Notes: a model not told the origin generated them from the letters alone. A DNA stretch of 64,000 bases from Deinococcus apachensis DSM 19763 (GCF_000381345.1 NZ_KB906402.1:145981-209980); one strand, 5' to 3'; shown: positions 8,420-16,277, counted from the stretch's first letter. Numbers and translations are program-made.

Positions 8420-8611
8420 ATGCACGCCAGGCATCGGGGGCGAGCCATTACGATCGAGCGGACAAACCATCCGGGCATCTATGGAGTGTGGCGGAGCACC
8501 ACGGTCCGGGTGGACCGGCAGATCGTCTTCGTGCCGGACGCGGATCGCCTGCCGGACGAGGACTTGCTGGACGTGGTGCGGGGGATGTTGGATCGCCGCG
8601 AGATCTGGTGA
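8420..8611 (+). CDS. Hypothetical protein, 63 aa
   Basis: Starts at ATG 8420 (MHARHRGRAITIERTNHPG). The protein is short, basic at the start and acidic at the end (VPDADRLPDEDLLDVVRGML), with beta strands in the middle (TVRVDRQIVFV). I do not recognise it. Frames upstream of this ATG run through the terminator hairpin and are not protein-like. It lies between two minus-strand terminators. Confidence 0.45.
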   Translation: MHARHRGRAITIERTNHPGIYGVWRSTTVRVDRQIVFVPDADRLPDEDLLDVVRGMLDRREIW

Positions 8612-8658
8612 GGGCGACCGGTGTGTCCTCGGACTCGTGCCTACCGCCTCCCTACCGC

Positions 8659-8681
8659 AAAAGCCCCACGCCGAGTGGGGC
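8659..8681 (-). terminator. Intrinsic terminator after the 8720-8892 gene
   Basis: Read on the minus strand, this is GCCCCAC, a five-base loop, GTGGGGC, then four T. The stem is identical to the one at 8333-8353. It lies 39 bases after the repaired stop of the gene that ends at 8720. Confidence 0.7.
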
Positions 8682-8719
8682 TGCCCGCCGCCTTCACCCG
8701 AGCGGCTCTGAGTTGTGGG

Positions 8720-8892
8720 TTATGCCCAAAGTACGAGGTCCTCATGAGGAGCTCGTGCAAGTGCGTCCTTCCAGTTCTGCCCTGGATTCTGCCCATCCGC
8801 TGTGGGATGGCGTGCCTCTTGGGGCGCCGCTCGGTGGGGCTCGTGCCCAGTTCCTCGGCGGTCTTGGCGTGTGGAGCGTCGAGCTGGGTCAC
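8720..8892 (-). CDS. Hypothetical HTH-like protein with apparent frameshift, 57 aa if repaired
   Basis: The start is GTG 8892, preceded by a very strong ribosome binding site (GAGGAGGTGAGAGACC). The first part reads MTQLDAPHAKTAEELGTSPT followed by RRPKRHAIP, like a short helix-turn-helix. Unrepaired, the frame runs through the downstream terminator to 8641. If one G is added to the GGG at 8804-8806 (plus strand), the protein continues as TADGQNPGQNWKDALARAPH and ends at 8720, 39 bases before a perfect terminator. The repaired version is preferred. It forms an operon with the gene ending at 8907, whose stop overlaps this ribosome binding site. Confidence 0.5.
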
Positions 8893-8906
8893 GGTCTCTC
8901 ACCTCC

Positions 8907-9125
8907 TCATGGCAGGGTCTCCCAACTGTGGAAGCTGATGTGGCTGATGCTGCGCCAGGGAATCTCGTAGTGGGCGTCATCCACGGTCGTCTCGTAGGGC
9001 GTGACGGGCAGGACGGCCTGATTTAACGTGCGGGAGATGCGCTGCTTCTGCTGGAGCGTCATCTCCTGGGTGATGGTGACTCCGTTGTTCAGGTGCAGAG
9101 TTACGAGGAGGGGCATGGAGGTCAT
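8907..9125 (-). CDS. Hypothetical protein, 72 aa
   Basis: Starts at ATG 9125 (MTSMPLLVTLHLNNGVTITQ), with ATG 9116 as the alternative. Two beta strands are followed by a helix (MTLQQKQRISRTLNQAVL), a short acidic loop and a final strand with IPWRSISHISFHSWE. The IPWRSISHI segment is like the end of small proteins that need a main-chain contact through Trp, but I cannot name a family. It is probably the first gene of a two-gene unit with the next gene at 8892, which is 14 bases away. Confidence 0.5.
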   Translation of the reverse strand: MTSMPLLVTLHLNNGVTITQEMTLQQKQRISRTLNQAVLPVTPYETTVDDAHYEIPWRSISHISFHSWETLP

Positions 9126-9210
9126 CCAGCCCATCATCCCTGAGCAGCCCCTACTCCCGCAAATCACCGCTCCAAGCAGGGGCATGGACGGGGGTTGTCG
9201 GTGTGCAACC

Positions 9211-9232
9211 AAAAACCCCGTCCGGAGACGGG
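9211..9232 (-). terminator. Intrinsic terminator after the lipoprotein gene
   Basis: On the minus strand this reads CCCGTC, loop TCCG, GACGGG and then a run of five T (with one extra G at the base of the stem). It lies about 20 bases downstream of the stop at 9252. Confidence 0.75.
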
Positions 9233-9251
9233 AGCTGTGTCGAGCAGCGTC

Positions 9252-9770
9252 TTACCGGGTCCGGGTTAGGGTGCAGGTGGGCAACCCCTCCGTCTTCCCG
9301 TCTTCGATGTAGGTGTTGAAATATTCAGGCGTCTTTTCCTTGTCCACGGTCCTGGCGTACACGCCAGCCAGCGGCTGCCCAATCGCCACGGCGCCCGGCG
9401 TCCTCACCACGCACACCTCGCTGACATCCGTGGTCCCGTCCCTGACCAGCCGCAGCGCGAAGATGAATTCGGGATCGGAGTCCAGCGGGTCGAAGACAAA
9501 GCTGTCGCCGACGACCTTCCCACCCTCCCGGGTGATGGTCGGTTCATAAAACACCCCGTCCCGCTTCACGCTGCTGCGGGTACCCACCGTCATCGTCCTG
9601 GGAGTGCCCACGTTGGCGCCTTGGAGCGTCATGACCCAAATTTGTCCCTGGGCAAAGATCGGATCATTGATGGGGGGCGTGGTAGCAGCCGGGGCGCATC
9701 CCACTACCATGCCCACCACGGCGAGGGCGAGGAGACGCAGAACTACTTTGGAAGCACAGAATATTTTCAT
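9252..9770 (-). CDS. Lipoprotein of unknown function, 172 aa
   Basis: Starts at ATG 9770. The signal peptide has a basic N-region, a hydrophobic core (LRLLALAVVGMVVGC) and a lipobox ending at Cys 25. The mature part looks all-beta: QGQIWVMTLQGANVGTPRTM, VKRDGVFYEPTITREGGKVV, SFVFDPLDSDPEFIFALRLV. Two further cysteines (EVCVVRT and LPTCTLTRTR) could form a disulfide. It is transcribed alone and ends at a clear terminator. Function unknown. Confidence 0.7.
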   Translation of the reverse strand: MKIFCASKVVLRLLALAVVGMVVGCAPAATTPPINDPIFAQGQIWVMTLQGANVGTPRTMTVGTRSSVKRDGVFYEPTITREGGKVVGDSFVFDPLDSDPEFIFALRLVRDGTTDVSEVCVVRTPGAVAIGQPLAGVYARTVDKEKTPEYFNTYIEDGKTEGLPTCTLTRTR

Positions 9771-10015
9771 GCGGCGCTCAGCTTAGCGGGGTGGTCAAGC
9801 TTGCGTGGCGAATTTCTGCACGAGGAGTAGAGGCTTACCGAACCCGCAGTGGTTGTCGCGTTTGGGATCACCAGCTTCCTCCCAGCCCAGCGGGTGATAG
9901 AGCATTCGCACGCACGTGTGCCCCCATGCCTATGCACCTGCTCCAGGTTGCTGATAGGAGGTTGGGGCCGTCGGTTTGCGTGGGTACGGCCACCTCCCCG
10001 GGGGTAGGGTGGGGA

Positions 10016-10216
10016 ATGGACGCGAACAGGGTCGCTTTCGCAACAGCCGAACACCTTTTCAGGCTCTACGTGATGATGTTCTCTGGCATGGAAGTGAAAG
10101 AAGAGGCAGTTACGTCAGCAGGTGCCGCAGTTGAAAGCTATTTGGTCAACTGCGGCATGTCCCATGAGGAAGCTGTGCGTTTGAGGGACGAGATTATGCT
10201 CTCCTTCCCGTCCTGA
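10016..10216 (+). CDS. Hypothetical helical protein, 66 aa, leaderless
   Basis: Starts at ATG 10016 (MDANRVAFATAEHLFRLYVM). A -10 element TAGGGT at 10005-10010 lies five bases upstream, so the gene should be leaderless. The protein is helical and slightly acidic, with two likely amphipathic helices, MEVKEEAVTSAGAAVESYLV and HEEAVRLRDEIMLSF. It resembles the small phage and plasmid proteins of unknown role found in Deinococcus-like genomes. I cannot assign a function. The 245 bases before it hold no other gene. Confidence 0.55.
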   Translation: MDANRVAFATAEHLFRLYVMMFSGMEVKEEAVTSAGAAVESYLVNCGMSHEEAVRLRDEIMLSFPS

Positions 10217-10584
10217 TCACCGGCACGGGCTCCCCTGGGGGCGGGCATGTCTGCCAGCACTCGCGCGTCAGCCTCAGCTCGTGCGGGTAGAACCTCCCTT
10301 TGGGCAACCGTGGCCGGGCGACGGGTCCGGCACGGCGCCATGAGCTTGACCTCGACGGCCACCCGATGAACTCAGGGCCTCTCAACACGGGTTGCCCGGT
10401 CGCGCCCGCCGGGGAGCTGGCCATGAGGGACGGTTCGGGTAGGTGACGCGGCACTTTGGGAGGGGGGAAGTGGAAGGGTCAGGGTCATAAGAGTTCCTTC
10501 GGTCAGCGGGGGGCCCCCAGCGCCTGAAACCTTTTGAAGGCATCCCGCAGGTAAGCGGCTTGGCATCTGCCTACCCTGAGCGGC
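10217..10584. other. Intergenic, possibly a tiny minus-strand ORF
   Basis: Nothing firm is seen. A 38-codon minus-strand frame (10372-10488) has an AGGA-type site before its ATG, but its Pro/Thr/Arg-rich product (MTLTLPLPPSQSAASPTRTV) does not look like a real protein. The TACCCT -10 element of the next gene is at 10572-10577. Confidence 0.35.
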
Positions 10585-10881
10585 ATGAATTCCCTGACTG
10601 CGGGCATCTTGGGCGAGGTATGGGCGCTGCTGAGAGAGGCGAAGTGCGAGCTGATTCTGACTCAGGAACGGGGACCTGTGGGTCAGGTTCTGGAGTGCAT
10701 TACCATCGCTCACTACGGGGCAGTCATCGGGCAAGGGCGTGACGCCCATCTCCGGAAGGCCGCCGCTATGGCGTTCATTGAAGCCGTCCAGCACTTGTCG
10801 GCTGGCGCTCAACTCGACTACCTTCCCCACTCCGCGACGCCGTTCGGCAGGGTCAGCCAGACGGGCCTCCATCCAGGTTGA
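10585..10881 (+). CDS. Hypothetical protein, 98 aa, leaderless
   Basis: Starts at ATG 10585 (MNSLTAGILGEVWALLREAK). A -10 element TACCCT (10572-10577) lies seven bases upstream, giving a leaderless start. Sequence features are a first helix, beta strands around CELILTQERGPVGQVLECIT, then a long helix with LRKAAAMAFIEAVQHLSAG. The pattern GxVxECxTxxHYGxVxGQGxDAxLRKAA is suggestive of a small nucleic-acid-binding or nuclease-associated fold, but I cannot name it. It is convergent with the decayed resolvase that follows. Confidence 0.5.
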   Translation: MNSLTAGILGEVWALLREAKCELILTQERGPVGQVLECITIAHYGAVIGQGRDAHLRKAAAMAFIEAVQHLSAGAQLDYLPHSATPFGRVSQTGLHPG

Positions 10882-11175
10882 CGCCCCCCTGGGAGAACCC
10901 GTCCCCTTATGTGCATTCACCAGAAGTTCGTCTGGGCCCGCGTCCAGTCGTGCCTGCTCATGCCCGGCTGAGCCATTCAGCTGCGAAGTGGCCGTCGCCC
11001 CGCACTCGATATGGAACCCGGCCAGGGAGGAGCACAGGACGTCCGGGCGTTCCTCTCCCCCCGTGCGCTGCTGCCCGTGCTTGGCGGGGTAGTCCAGGGC
11101 GGTGAGGGCTTTCGCCAGCTCGCGCTCGCCACTCGTCTCCTTGCGGCAGGCGTTCGTGGGCTTCTGGCCAGCCGA
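10882..11175 (-). pseudogene. Holliday-junction-resolvase-like nuclease, decayed
   Basis: The minus-strand frame contains SGERELAKALTALDYPAKHG, then GGEERPDVLCSS, then FHIECGATATSQLN and QARLDAGPDELLVNAHKG. This is the layout of phage and archaeal-type (Hjc-like) resolvases: a Glu in GERE, an Asp in PDV, then an E-x-K active-site pair and a DAG(P)-VVAHK block. Here the E-x-K lysine is lost (ECG instead of ECK). The C-terminal part dissolves near 10880 with no stop codon of its own, and no ATG start is visible. It is most likely a remnant of a prophage gene. The ends given are approximate. Confidence 0.5.
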
Positions 11176-11230
11176 GGCGGCGTGGAAATCTTCACAGCCT
11201 GAGGGATTAAGAGAAACTAAACTCTTACTC

Positions 11231-11392
11231 ATGGAGACTAAAGGGGAAGTGGTGGCAGTTTCGATGGGGGTCGGGCTGCTGTTGGGGCTGGTGGTAGGCG
11301 TCCTGTTCGGCGATGCCAATACGATGACGCCGATGGGGACCGCTCTGGGCGCCGTGGTTGGTCCCTTTCTCGCGGTGAAACTGCCGTACTGA
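11231..11392 (+). CDS. Small glycine-rich membrane protein, 53 aa
   Basis: Starts at ATG 11231 (METKGEVVAVSMGVGLLLGL). Two hydrophobic glycine-zipper segments (about residues 9-27 and 35-50, with GLLLGLVVGVLFG and GTALGAVVGPFLAV) indicate two transmembrane helices. The first helix starts after a short charged N-terminus, and the protein ends just after the second helix. Function unknown. An in-frame extension upstream to 11102 is antisense to the resolvase remnant and is not protein-like. Confidence 0.6.
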   Translation: METKGEVVAVSMGVGLLLGLVVGVLFGDANTMTPMGTALGAVVGPFLAVKLPY

Positions 11393-11529
11393 CGTCACGA
11401 CACCTCCAACAGCCTCAGCGGCCCGCTCTGCCCCTTCAGGCGCGAGGCGGGCCGCCGCCCGTCACGCGATGATCTTCGGCGGAATCTCGTCATGGCCTGG
11501 CGTGACAAGCTTCCTGCTGTCGCTCGAAC

Positions 11530-11727
11530 ATGGAGTCGAGAGCGGACTACCCGACCTTTACCGCCCAGGAGATCGTCACCGCCATGCGCGAGCGTGGCGC
11601 CCGACACCTGGCTACCACCATTCGGCACCACGTCGTGACGGCGATGGGCCGCACGGCTGTGGGCCGGGTGGCCGGGAACTACAACGACCTGGAACGCGTG
11701 ATGCGCGGCCGCTTCCTTTTGCTCTGA
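11530..11727 (+). CDS. Hypothetical protein, 65 aa
   Basis: Starts at ATG 11530 (MESRADYPTFTAQEIVTAMR). It is basic and helical, with the motif TTIRHHVVTAMGRTAVGRVA and a C-terminal hydrophobic tail FLLL. It could be a small nucleic-acid-binding protein, but that is weak inference. I do not recognise the family. It lies in a run of small plus-strand genes of similar composition in the prophage-like region. Confidence 0.45.
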   Translation: MESRADYPTFTAQEIVTAMRERGARHLATTIRHHVVTAMGRTAVGRVAGNYNDLERVMRGRFLLL

Positions 11728-11829
11728 ACCCACAACGCCGGTCCCACGCCTGCTTCGCATCTGTCGCGAATCATCCGGAAGGGTGGTCACGCGGCCCCTA
11801 GGCAGAGCTGACCAACGGTCAGAGCGGAT

Positions 11830-12057
11830 GTGGTACTGAAGTACATGCAGACCATGCGTCTCCCTGACGGCCACATCCTGGACATGCGGCTCGCGGAGGG
11901 CGGTGTGTGTATCCGGCTCCATCCCAGCGTGCGCCCGCCGAGCCTCGGTGACCGCCTCGTCTTCGACTCGCTGGGCGCCTGGGTGGTCGTCGAGCTCCTT
12001 CCCGTAAAGGGAGAAGCGGTGGAGGTGCTGGTCCAGATCACCCGGAAGGTGGGGTAG
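11830..12057 (+). CDS. Hypothetical beta-rich protein, 75 aa
   Basis: Starts with GTG at 11830 (VLKYMQTMRLPDGHILDMRL), with internal ATG codons as alternatives. A strand-turn-strand pattern (GGVCIRLHPS, GDRLVFDSLGAWVVVELLPV, EAVEVLVQITRKVG) suggests a small beta barrel. Function unknown. It is convergent with the minus-strand gene ending at 12062, with only four bases between. Confidence 0.5.
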   Translation: MVLKYMQTMRLPDGHILDMRLAEGGVCIRLHPSVRPPSLGDRLVFDSLGAWVVVELLPVKGEAVEVLVQITRKVG

Positions 12058-12061
12058 CCCG

Positions 12062-12631
12062 TCACCGCCCCTCACCCCCTTGGCTCGCAGCCGCGGCAAG
12101 GGCAGTGATGGGGGTCCTCTCGTACAGGGCATGCACCACTGCCTGGTGCTTCTCGAAGGCCGCGTTCTCCGCGTCCCGCCGCTGCTTTCCACGCACCCCG
12201 TTCAGCAGGTGGCTGTGGTCCAGTTCCCACTGGTAGAGGTCGCTCAGGTGATGCCGCCACGGGTCGTGGTCGGTCATGCCCGCCGCGTCCGGGTGGGGCG
12301 TGAGGGTCAGGTTGTACGCCTCGACGTACTCGGCAACCTGCTTCTCCACCCTAGCCTGCCGCGTCTCCTGCGCCTTTCCTGCCCGGTCCTGCGCCACCCG
12401 GGCACGCTCCTGGGCACGGGCAAACACCTCGGACATCTCGGCGTGTTCCACGCGGTCACGGAAGTAGAGCTTCATGGGGGCGTCGAGGCGGCGATCCCGG
12501 CGCCCCACGCGCATCTCGTTGGGACGCTCGGCGTCGTGCTGGCCCAGGAGGTCCCGGATCATCGCGGGCGTCCAACCGCGTTCCTTCAGCTCCTGGGTGG
12601 AGTAGGTGGGGCGCTTCTTGCCCCCCGTCAC
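12062..12631 (-). CDS. Hypothetical coiled-coil protein, 189 aa
   Basis: Starts with GTG at 12631 (MTGGKKRPTYSTQELKERGW). The N-terminus resembles a helix-turn-helix adaptor: TQELKERGWTPAMIRDLLGQ is similar to the start of small phage or plasmid proteins in Deinococcus. Residues about 60-110 are highly charged and probably coiled coil (ARAQERARVAQDRAGKAQET). The rest is helical and His/Trp-containing. Its GTG overlaps the stop of a 35-codon gene upstream (GTGA), so both are likely translated together. Function unknown. Confidence 0.6.
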   Translation of the reverse strand: MTGGKKRPTYSTQELKERGWTPAMIRDLLGQHDAERPNEMRVGRRDRRLDAPMKLYFRDRVEHAEMSEVFARAQERARVAQDRAGKAQETRQARVEKQVAEYVEAYNLTLTPHPDAAGMTDHDPWRHHLSDLYQWELDHSHLLNGVRGKQRRDAENAAFEKHQAVVHALYERTPITALAAAASQGGEGR

Positions 12632-12735
12632 GCCTTCCCCCTGAGGTCCCGGGTGGTGAGGGTCTGGCTGGCCTGCGGGCCGCTCTGCCGCTCACCGTGG
12701 CGCTTGCCGTCCACACGGAGTTCGTAGCGCAGCAC
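12628..12735 (-). CDS. Small basic ORF, 35 aa, coupled to the next gene
   Basis: GTG at 12735 begins MLRYELRVDGKRHGERQSGP and TGA ends at 12628, sharing bases with the GTG of the gene at 12631. A GGTGAAAG stretch lies just upstream as a possible ribosome binding site. The product is basic and too short to identify. The coupling to a real gene is the main support. Confidence 0.4.
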   Translation of the reverse strand: MLRYELRVDGKRHGERQSGPQASQTLTTRDLRGKA

Positions 12736-12933
12736 CTTTCACCCGTTCTCTGACGGCTGCTCCCAACAGCGGAGAATCCCAAACCTGTGGCCGCCCCCCA
12801 CCGCTTGGCTGATGCAGCCGTTGGAGCGGCTCACGGCCTGGGTGATGAGTCCCCCCAGGACCGTGCGGTTGGCGTATCGCTGGTAGGCACAACCGCCCAT
12901 GACCACGCCGGGGGGAGCTGGTATGAAGGGCAC

Positions 12934-13272
12934 ATGAACACGCAGCGGCATCCACGCAAGGATGAATGGCAGCGTCTGGTAGACGTGAGCGACACGCTGA
13001 TCGTTGTTGGCCTGGCGGGCGGGCTGTACGCCCTGATCACGGACCGCACGATCTTGTGGATGGCCGCCGGTCTCTTGCTCACCACCAGCCTGGTGTTGCT
13101 GCTGTACGTGCATCACTCCCGCCAGCGCCAGGCTGGCCTCAGAGGTTGGGCGGCCCTGCTCGCTGTCCCGCTGGTTCTGCTGCTGGGTGCCGTCATCGAG
13201 CGGGAGGGTTATCAGATCCTTCTGCTCGACCAGGAGCCCTCCTGGGTGCAGGCCAGCGTGCAGGGGAGCTGA
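12934..13272 (+). CDS. Three-TM membrane protein, 112 aa
   Basis: Starts at ATG 12934 (MNTQRHPRKDEWQRLVDVSD). Three hydrophobic segments are visible: LIVVGLAGGLYALI (about 22-38), MAAGLLLTTSLVLLLYV (about 44-62) and AALLAVPLVLLLGAVI (about 74-92). A positively charged N-terminus and loop (HHSRQRQ) suggest the N-terminus is inside. A four-codon frame ending in the start region (ATG at 12922) may act as a mini-leader. Function unknown. Confidence 0.6.
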   Translation: MNTQRHPRKDEWQRLVDVSDTLIVVGLAGGLYALITDRTILWMAAGLLLTTSLVLLLYVHHSRQRQAGLRGWAALLAVPLVLLLGAVIEREGYQILLLDQEPSWVQASVQGS

Positions 13273-13459
13273 GCGGGCAGTCATGACCCGCTCCACGGGG
13301 CCGTTTATCTCCACCTGAGCGTCGGGGTGGGCTGGGAGGCGAGGGAGCTGGCCCGCGCCCTCTCGCCGCACTGGCCCTCCTCGCGGGAGTTGACGCGCTT
13401 CTTGGTGGGAGCGGTCATGCGGCCCTCCACTGGACCCGGCAGAGTGATACAAGGGTCTT

Positions 13460-13753
13460 ATGCGCCGCCTCAAACCTCTCCAGGTGGTTGGCATTCTCTA
13501 CGCCGTTGCTCTGGTCGTCAGCTTCCTGCTGTTTCGCGGTGACCCGAGCGAGGCCAGGACGTTGTGGGCTGGGGCAGTTCTGATCGGGCTGGTAGGGCTG
13601 CTCGTGTCGTTCCTCTTGTTCTACCAGGCTCGTCAGACCTGGCGGGCAAACCGGAAGGGTTGGGCGTTCCCCCTGGTCCTGCTGAGGCTCTACTGGCTGT
13701 TCCGCACAGTCGGGGTGACGGCCGACGCGGTGAGCACTGTGCTCTCTCGGTAG
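13460..13753 (+). CDS. Two-TM membrane protein, 97 aa
   Basis: Starts at ATG 13460 (MRRLKPLQVVGILYAVALVV). Two transmembrane segments (about 8-26 and 36-56) are followed by a basic amphipathic tail (ARQTWRANRKGWAFPLVLLR). It has a similar composition to the gene at 12934 and may belong to the same unit. No family recognised. The 190 bases before it are non-coding on this strand. Confidence 0.6.
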   Translation: MRRLKPLQVVGILYAVALVVSFLLFRGDPSEARTLWAGAVLIGLVGLLVSFLLFYQARQTWRANRKGWAFPLVLLRLYWLFRTVGVTADAVSTVLSR

Positions 13754-13856
13754 AGGACTCATTCCTCACCCCCTGCGCGGGCAGCCAGGGCGAGTAGACG
13801 CCCGGGCAGCGTGGTCGCCCAGGGATTTGCGGTCATCTGGGTGTCGTCATTCGTCG

Positions 13857-14454
13857 TCATGGTTCTCCAAACAGCACGTTGCCGATGGGGACGATCTGCA
13901 CGACCATCCGGCCGCCCGGGGTTGGCTCGCCCCGCCGCACGATCAGCTCGTCGATCAGGCTGTCGTCCGCCCAGACCTGAGCGTGAGTCAGGGCGTCCTC
14001 CAGCGCTTTCGGGAGGTTGCTGAGATCGCGGGCGCGCTTGTCGGGCGGGCAGGCGGTGAGGGTCAGCGCGAGGCGGGCGCCCGGCGGCGTGGTGTAGGGC
14101 GCGTGGGAGCGGTAGGCGTTCATGGCCTCACGCACGGCCCTCCGGTACGCTCTCCCCTCCTGGCTGAGCAGCACGCGGGCGGTGTAGGGGGGTGCGCCCG
14201 GCTTCTTGGGTTTGCAGGGGACCACGGTCGCGCGCCAGATGCTGTTGAGGGAGGGCGGCCAGGGCAGGGCGAAGAGGAGGGCGCCGGGCAGAGTGGCGGG
14301 GGCAATGTCCGGCACCTGCGGTGCGCTGGGCGGGGGCGGGAGTGTTCGCTGCGGTGTCCAGCCCCAGCCGTGCCCGGGTGACTTCACGCACGACCTGGTC
14401 GGGGATGCGTGAGAGGTACGCCTCGGCCGCCTGGCGCGTCGGGAATGGGTTCAC
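13857..14454 (-). CDS. rusA: RusA-type Holliday junction resolvase with apparent frameshift
   Basis: RusA cuts Holliday junctions in phage recombination. Visible parts (numbering from ATG 14387): LPWPPSLNSIWR (41-52), LLSQEGRAYRRAVREAM, RARDLSNLPKALEDALTHAQ (118-137) and VWADDSLIDEL. The metal-binding aspartates of the family are present as D121 and D141/D142. The residue matching the second Asp of the usual DLDN motif is Ser123. A separate frame starting at GTG 14454 (MNPFPTRQAAEAYLSRIPDQ) fits as the N-terminus if one G is removed from the run at 14332-14336. Alternatively, these are two overlapping genes. The domain assignment is firm; the start is not. Confidence 0.75.
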
Positions 14455-14504
14455 GTGATCCTCTTCAGCACGCCGCTCGGCACGACCGCCGTGTACCCGT
14501 CAAG

Positions 14505-14765
14505 GAAGCGCACCAGCAGGTGATCGACCGGGCGACCTATGATCAACGGCGGGCAACCCTGACGGCCCGCCTGTCCTCGCTGGCGGCCCCGCCAACTCCC
14601 GCCCCGGCGAGCATGCCGCCCCAGCACGAGCTGGCGGCGGCCGTGCGGCTGAGCACCAACGAGGAGCTGGCTGAGGTGCTGGATCTTCTGGAGGTGGAGA
14701 TGGTGGTGGGCAACTCGGACGTGCGTATCGTGAGCTTCAGGCCCGTTTTGGGGCAAGGAGGATGA
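14505..14765 (+). pseudogene. Possible C-terminal fragment of a serine recombinase
   Basis: The open frame carries IDRATYDQRRATLTARLSSL, a Pro/Ala-rich linker, and LSTNEELAEVLDLLEVEMVV...VRIVSFRPVLGQGG. A helical coiled-coil segment with (Y/F)xxRRAxLxxRL followed by a valine-rich strand pair ending in a basic motif is typical of the far C-terminus of large serine integrases. No catalytic or zinc-ribbon domain is present and there is no start codon of its own. The last codons contain the ribosome binding site (GGAGG) of the amidase. If correct, this is the right border of the prophage-like region. Confidence in the family is modest. Confidence 0.35.
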
Positions 14766-16118
14766 ATGTCAGCAACAGACGACGTGCTGTTCCTGCCCAT
14801 CGCGGAACTAGGCAGGCGGTACCGGGACGGCTCCCTCTCCCCCACTACGGTCACGCGCCTGACGCTGGAGCGCATCGAACGCCTCGACCCGACCCTGAAC
14901 GCCTTCATCACCGTCACGGCGGAGCGGGCGCTCGCGGGGGCAGCTCGGGCTGAAGAGGAGTTGCGCGGCGGCCTGGACCGGGGACCGCTGCACGGCGTTC
15001 CCATCGCGCTCAAGGACCTCGTGGACATGGCGGGTGTGCCCATGACCTGCGGCTCGCGGATTCTGGCGGACCATCTGCCCGAACGGGACGCGGCCATCAC
15101 CGCGCGGCTGGAGGCCGTGGGCGCCGTTCTCGTCGGCAAGACAAACATGCTGGAGTTCGCGTACGGGATCGTTCACCCGGACTACGGGCAGACGAACAAC
15201 CCCTGGGACAGGTCGCGCACAGCGGGTGGGTCGAGCGGGGGCTCGGCGGCGGCGGTCGCGGCGGGGCTGTGCTTCGCGGCGGTGGGGACGGATACCGGGG
15301 GCTCTATCCGCATCCCCGCGAGTTACTGCGGGGTGGCGGGGCTCAAGCCGACGTACGGGCTGGTGGACCTGGAGGGTGTCTTTCCCCTGTCGTGGTCGCT
15401 GGATCACGCGGGGCCGCTCGCGCGCACGAGCGACGACGCGCGGTTGTTGCTGGAGGCGCTGACGGGGCGCTCCTTCGTGCTGGAGCGGGAGGTGCGCGGG
15501 CTGCGGGTGGGGGTGTTGCGGGCGCATGCCGGGGGGGAGGAGGTGGAAGCCGGGGTACACGAGGTGTTCGAGCGGGCCTGTGCGGCGTTGCATGAGGCAG
15601 GGGCCGTCCTTGCCGACGTGGAGGTGCCTGACCTCGACCTCGCGGACGCCGCGCTGCTGAACGTCCTGCTTCCCGAGGCGAGCGCGGTTCACGCCCGCTG
15701 GCTCTCGGAACGTCCCGGGGATTACGCCCCCGCCACCCGGACGCAACTCGAACTCGGCTTCGCGGTGCCCGCCGTGACGCACGTGCGCGCCGGGCAGTAC
15801 CGCCGCCACCTCAGCCGCCAGTTCGCGCGGGTCTTCGGGGAGGTCGAGGCCATCCTCACGCCCACGGCCCCCTGGGTCGCGCCGCACGAGGACCCGGCGG
15901 TGGCGGGCGACGAGGGCGCGGCGGAGGCCCGGCGCACGGGGCCGCACAACCTCACCGGGTTCCCGGCCCTGAGCGTGAATGGCGGCTTCGGCGCAGGGGG
16001 GCTGCCGGTCGGCCTCCAGATCGTGACGCCGCCCGGGCAGGACGGCCTGGCGCTCTGGCTGGGGGGGAGGCTGGAGGAGCTGCTGGGGAGCGTGAGGCTG
16101 CCGCCGGGGCCGGGCTGA
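14766..16118 (+). CDS. Amidase-signature hydrolase, 450 aa
   Basis: A member of the amidase signature family, which hydrolyses amides with a Ser-cis-Ser-Lys triad. The residues are Lys83 (IALKDLVD), Ser156 (GGSSGGSAA) and Ser180 ([11 protein letters not shown]), with the usual 24-residue spacing between the two serines. The length and ends match GatA/AtzF-like stand-alone amidases. No gatB or gatC is next to it, so it is more likely a general amidase or allophanate-type enzyme than tRNA amidotransferase. Start ATG 14766 has GGAGGATGA just upstream. No signal peptide. The substrate cannot be inferred. Confidence 0.92.
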   Translation: MSATDDVLFLPIAELGRRYRDGSLSPTTVTRLTLERIERLDPTLNAFITVTAERALAGAARAEEELRGGLDRGPLHGVPIALKDLVDMAGVPMTCGSRILADHLPERDAAITARLEAVGAVLVGKTNMLEFAYGIVHPDYGQTNNPWDRSRTAGGSSGGSAAAVAAGLCFAAVGTDTGGSIRIPASYCGVAGLKPTYGLVDLEGVFPLSWSLDHAGPLARTSDDARLLLEALTGRSFVLEREVRGLRVGVLRAHAGGEEVEAGVHEVFERACAALHEAGAVLADVEVPDLDLADAALLNVLLPEASAVHARWLSERPGDYAPATRTQLELGFAVPAVTHVRAGQYRRHLSRQFARVFGEVEAILTPTAPWVAPHEDPAVAGDEGAAEARRTGPHNLTGFPALSVNGGFGAGGLPVGLQIVTPPGQDGLALWLGGRLEELLGSVRLPPGPG

Positions 16119-16277
16119 AGGTGGGGCTGTTCCCGCGCGGGCATGGGTCACCCGCTCCACAGATGGGACGGCGTCCGGTGGCGGGACGTTGAGCGTGAAG
16201 GTCCCGTGTTCCCCGGCGGCGCGGACCTATGTGCCGACCCGGAGGTTCCTCAGACGCGAAACCCTTATCGTCAGGGC

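Noticed and set aside
13400..13420. A minus-strand 37-codon ORF starting MTAPTKKRVNSREEGQ
   Set aside because: It lacks a clear ribosome binding site or -10 element and ends in Arg/Ser-rich sequence. It could be real but cannot be supported.
14808..16160. A 450-residue minus-strand frame equal in length to the amidase
   Set aside because: It is antisense to the amidase, which has all catalytic residues.
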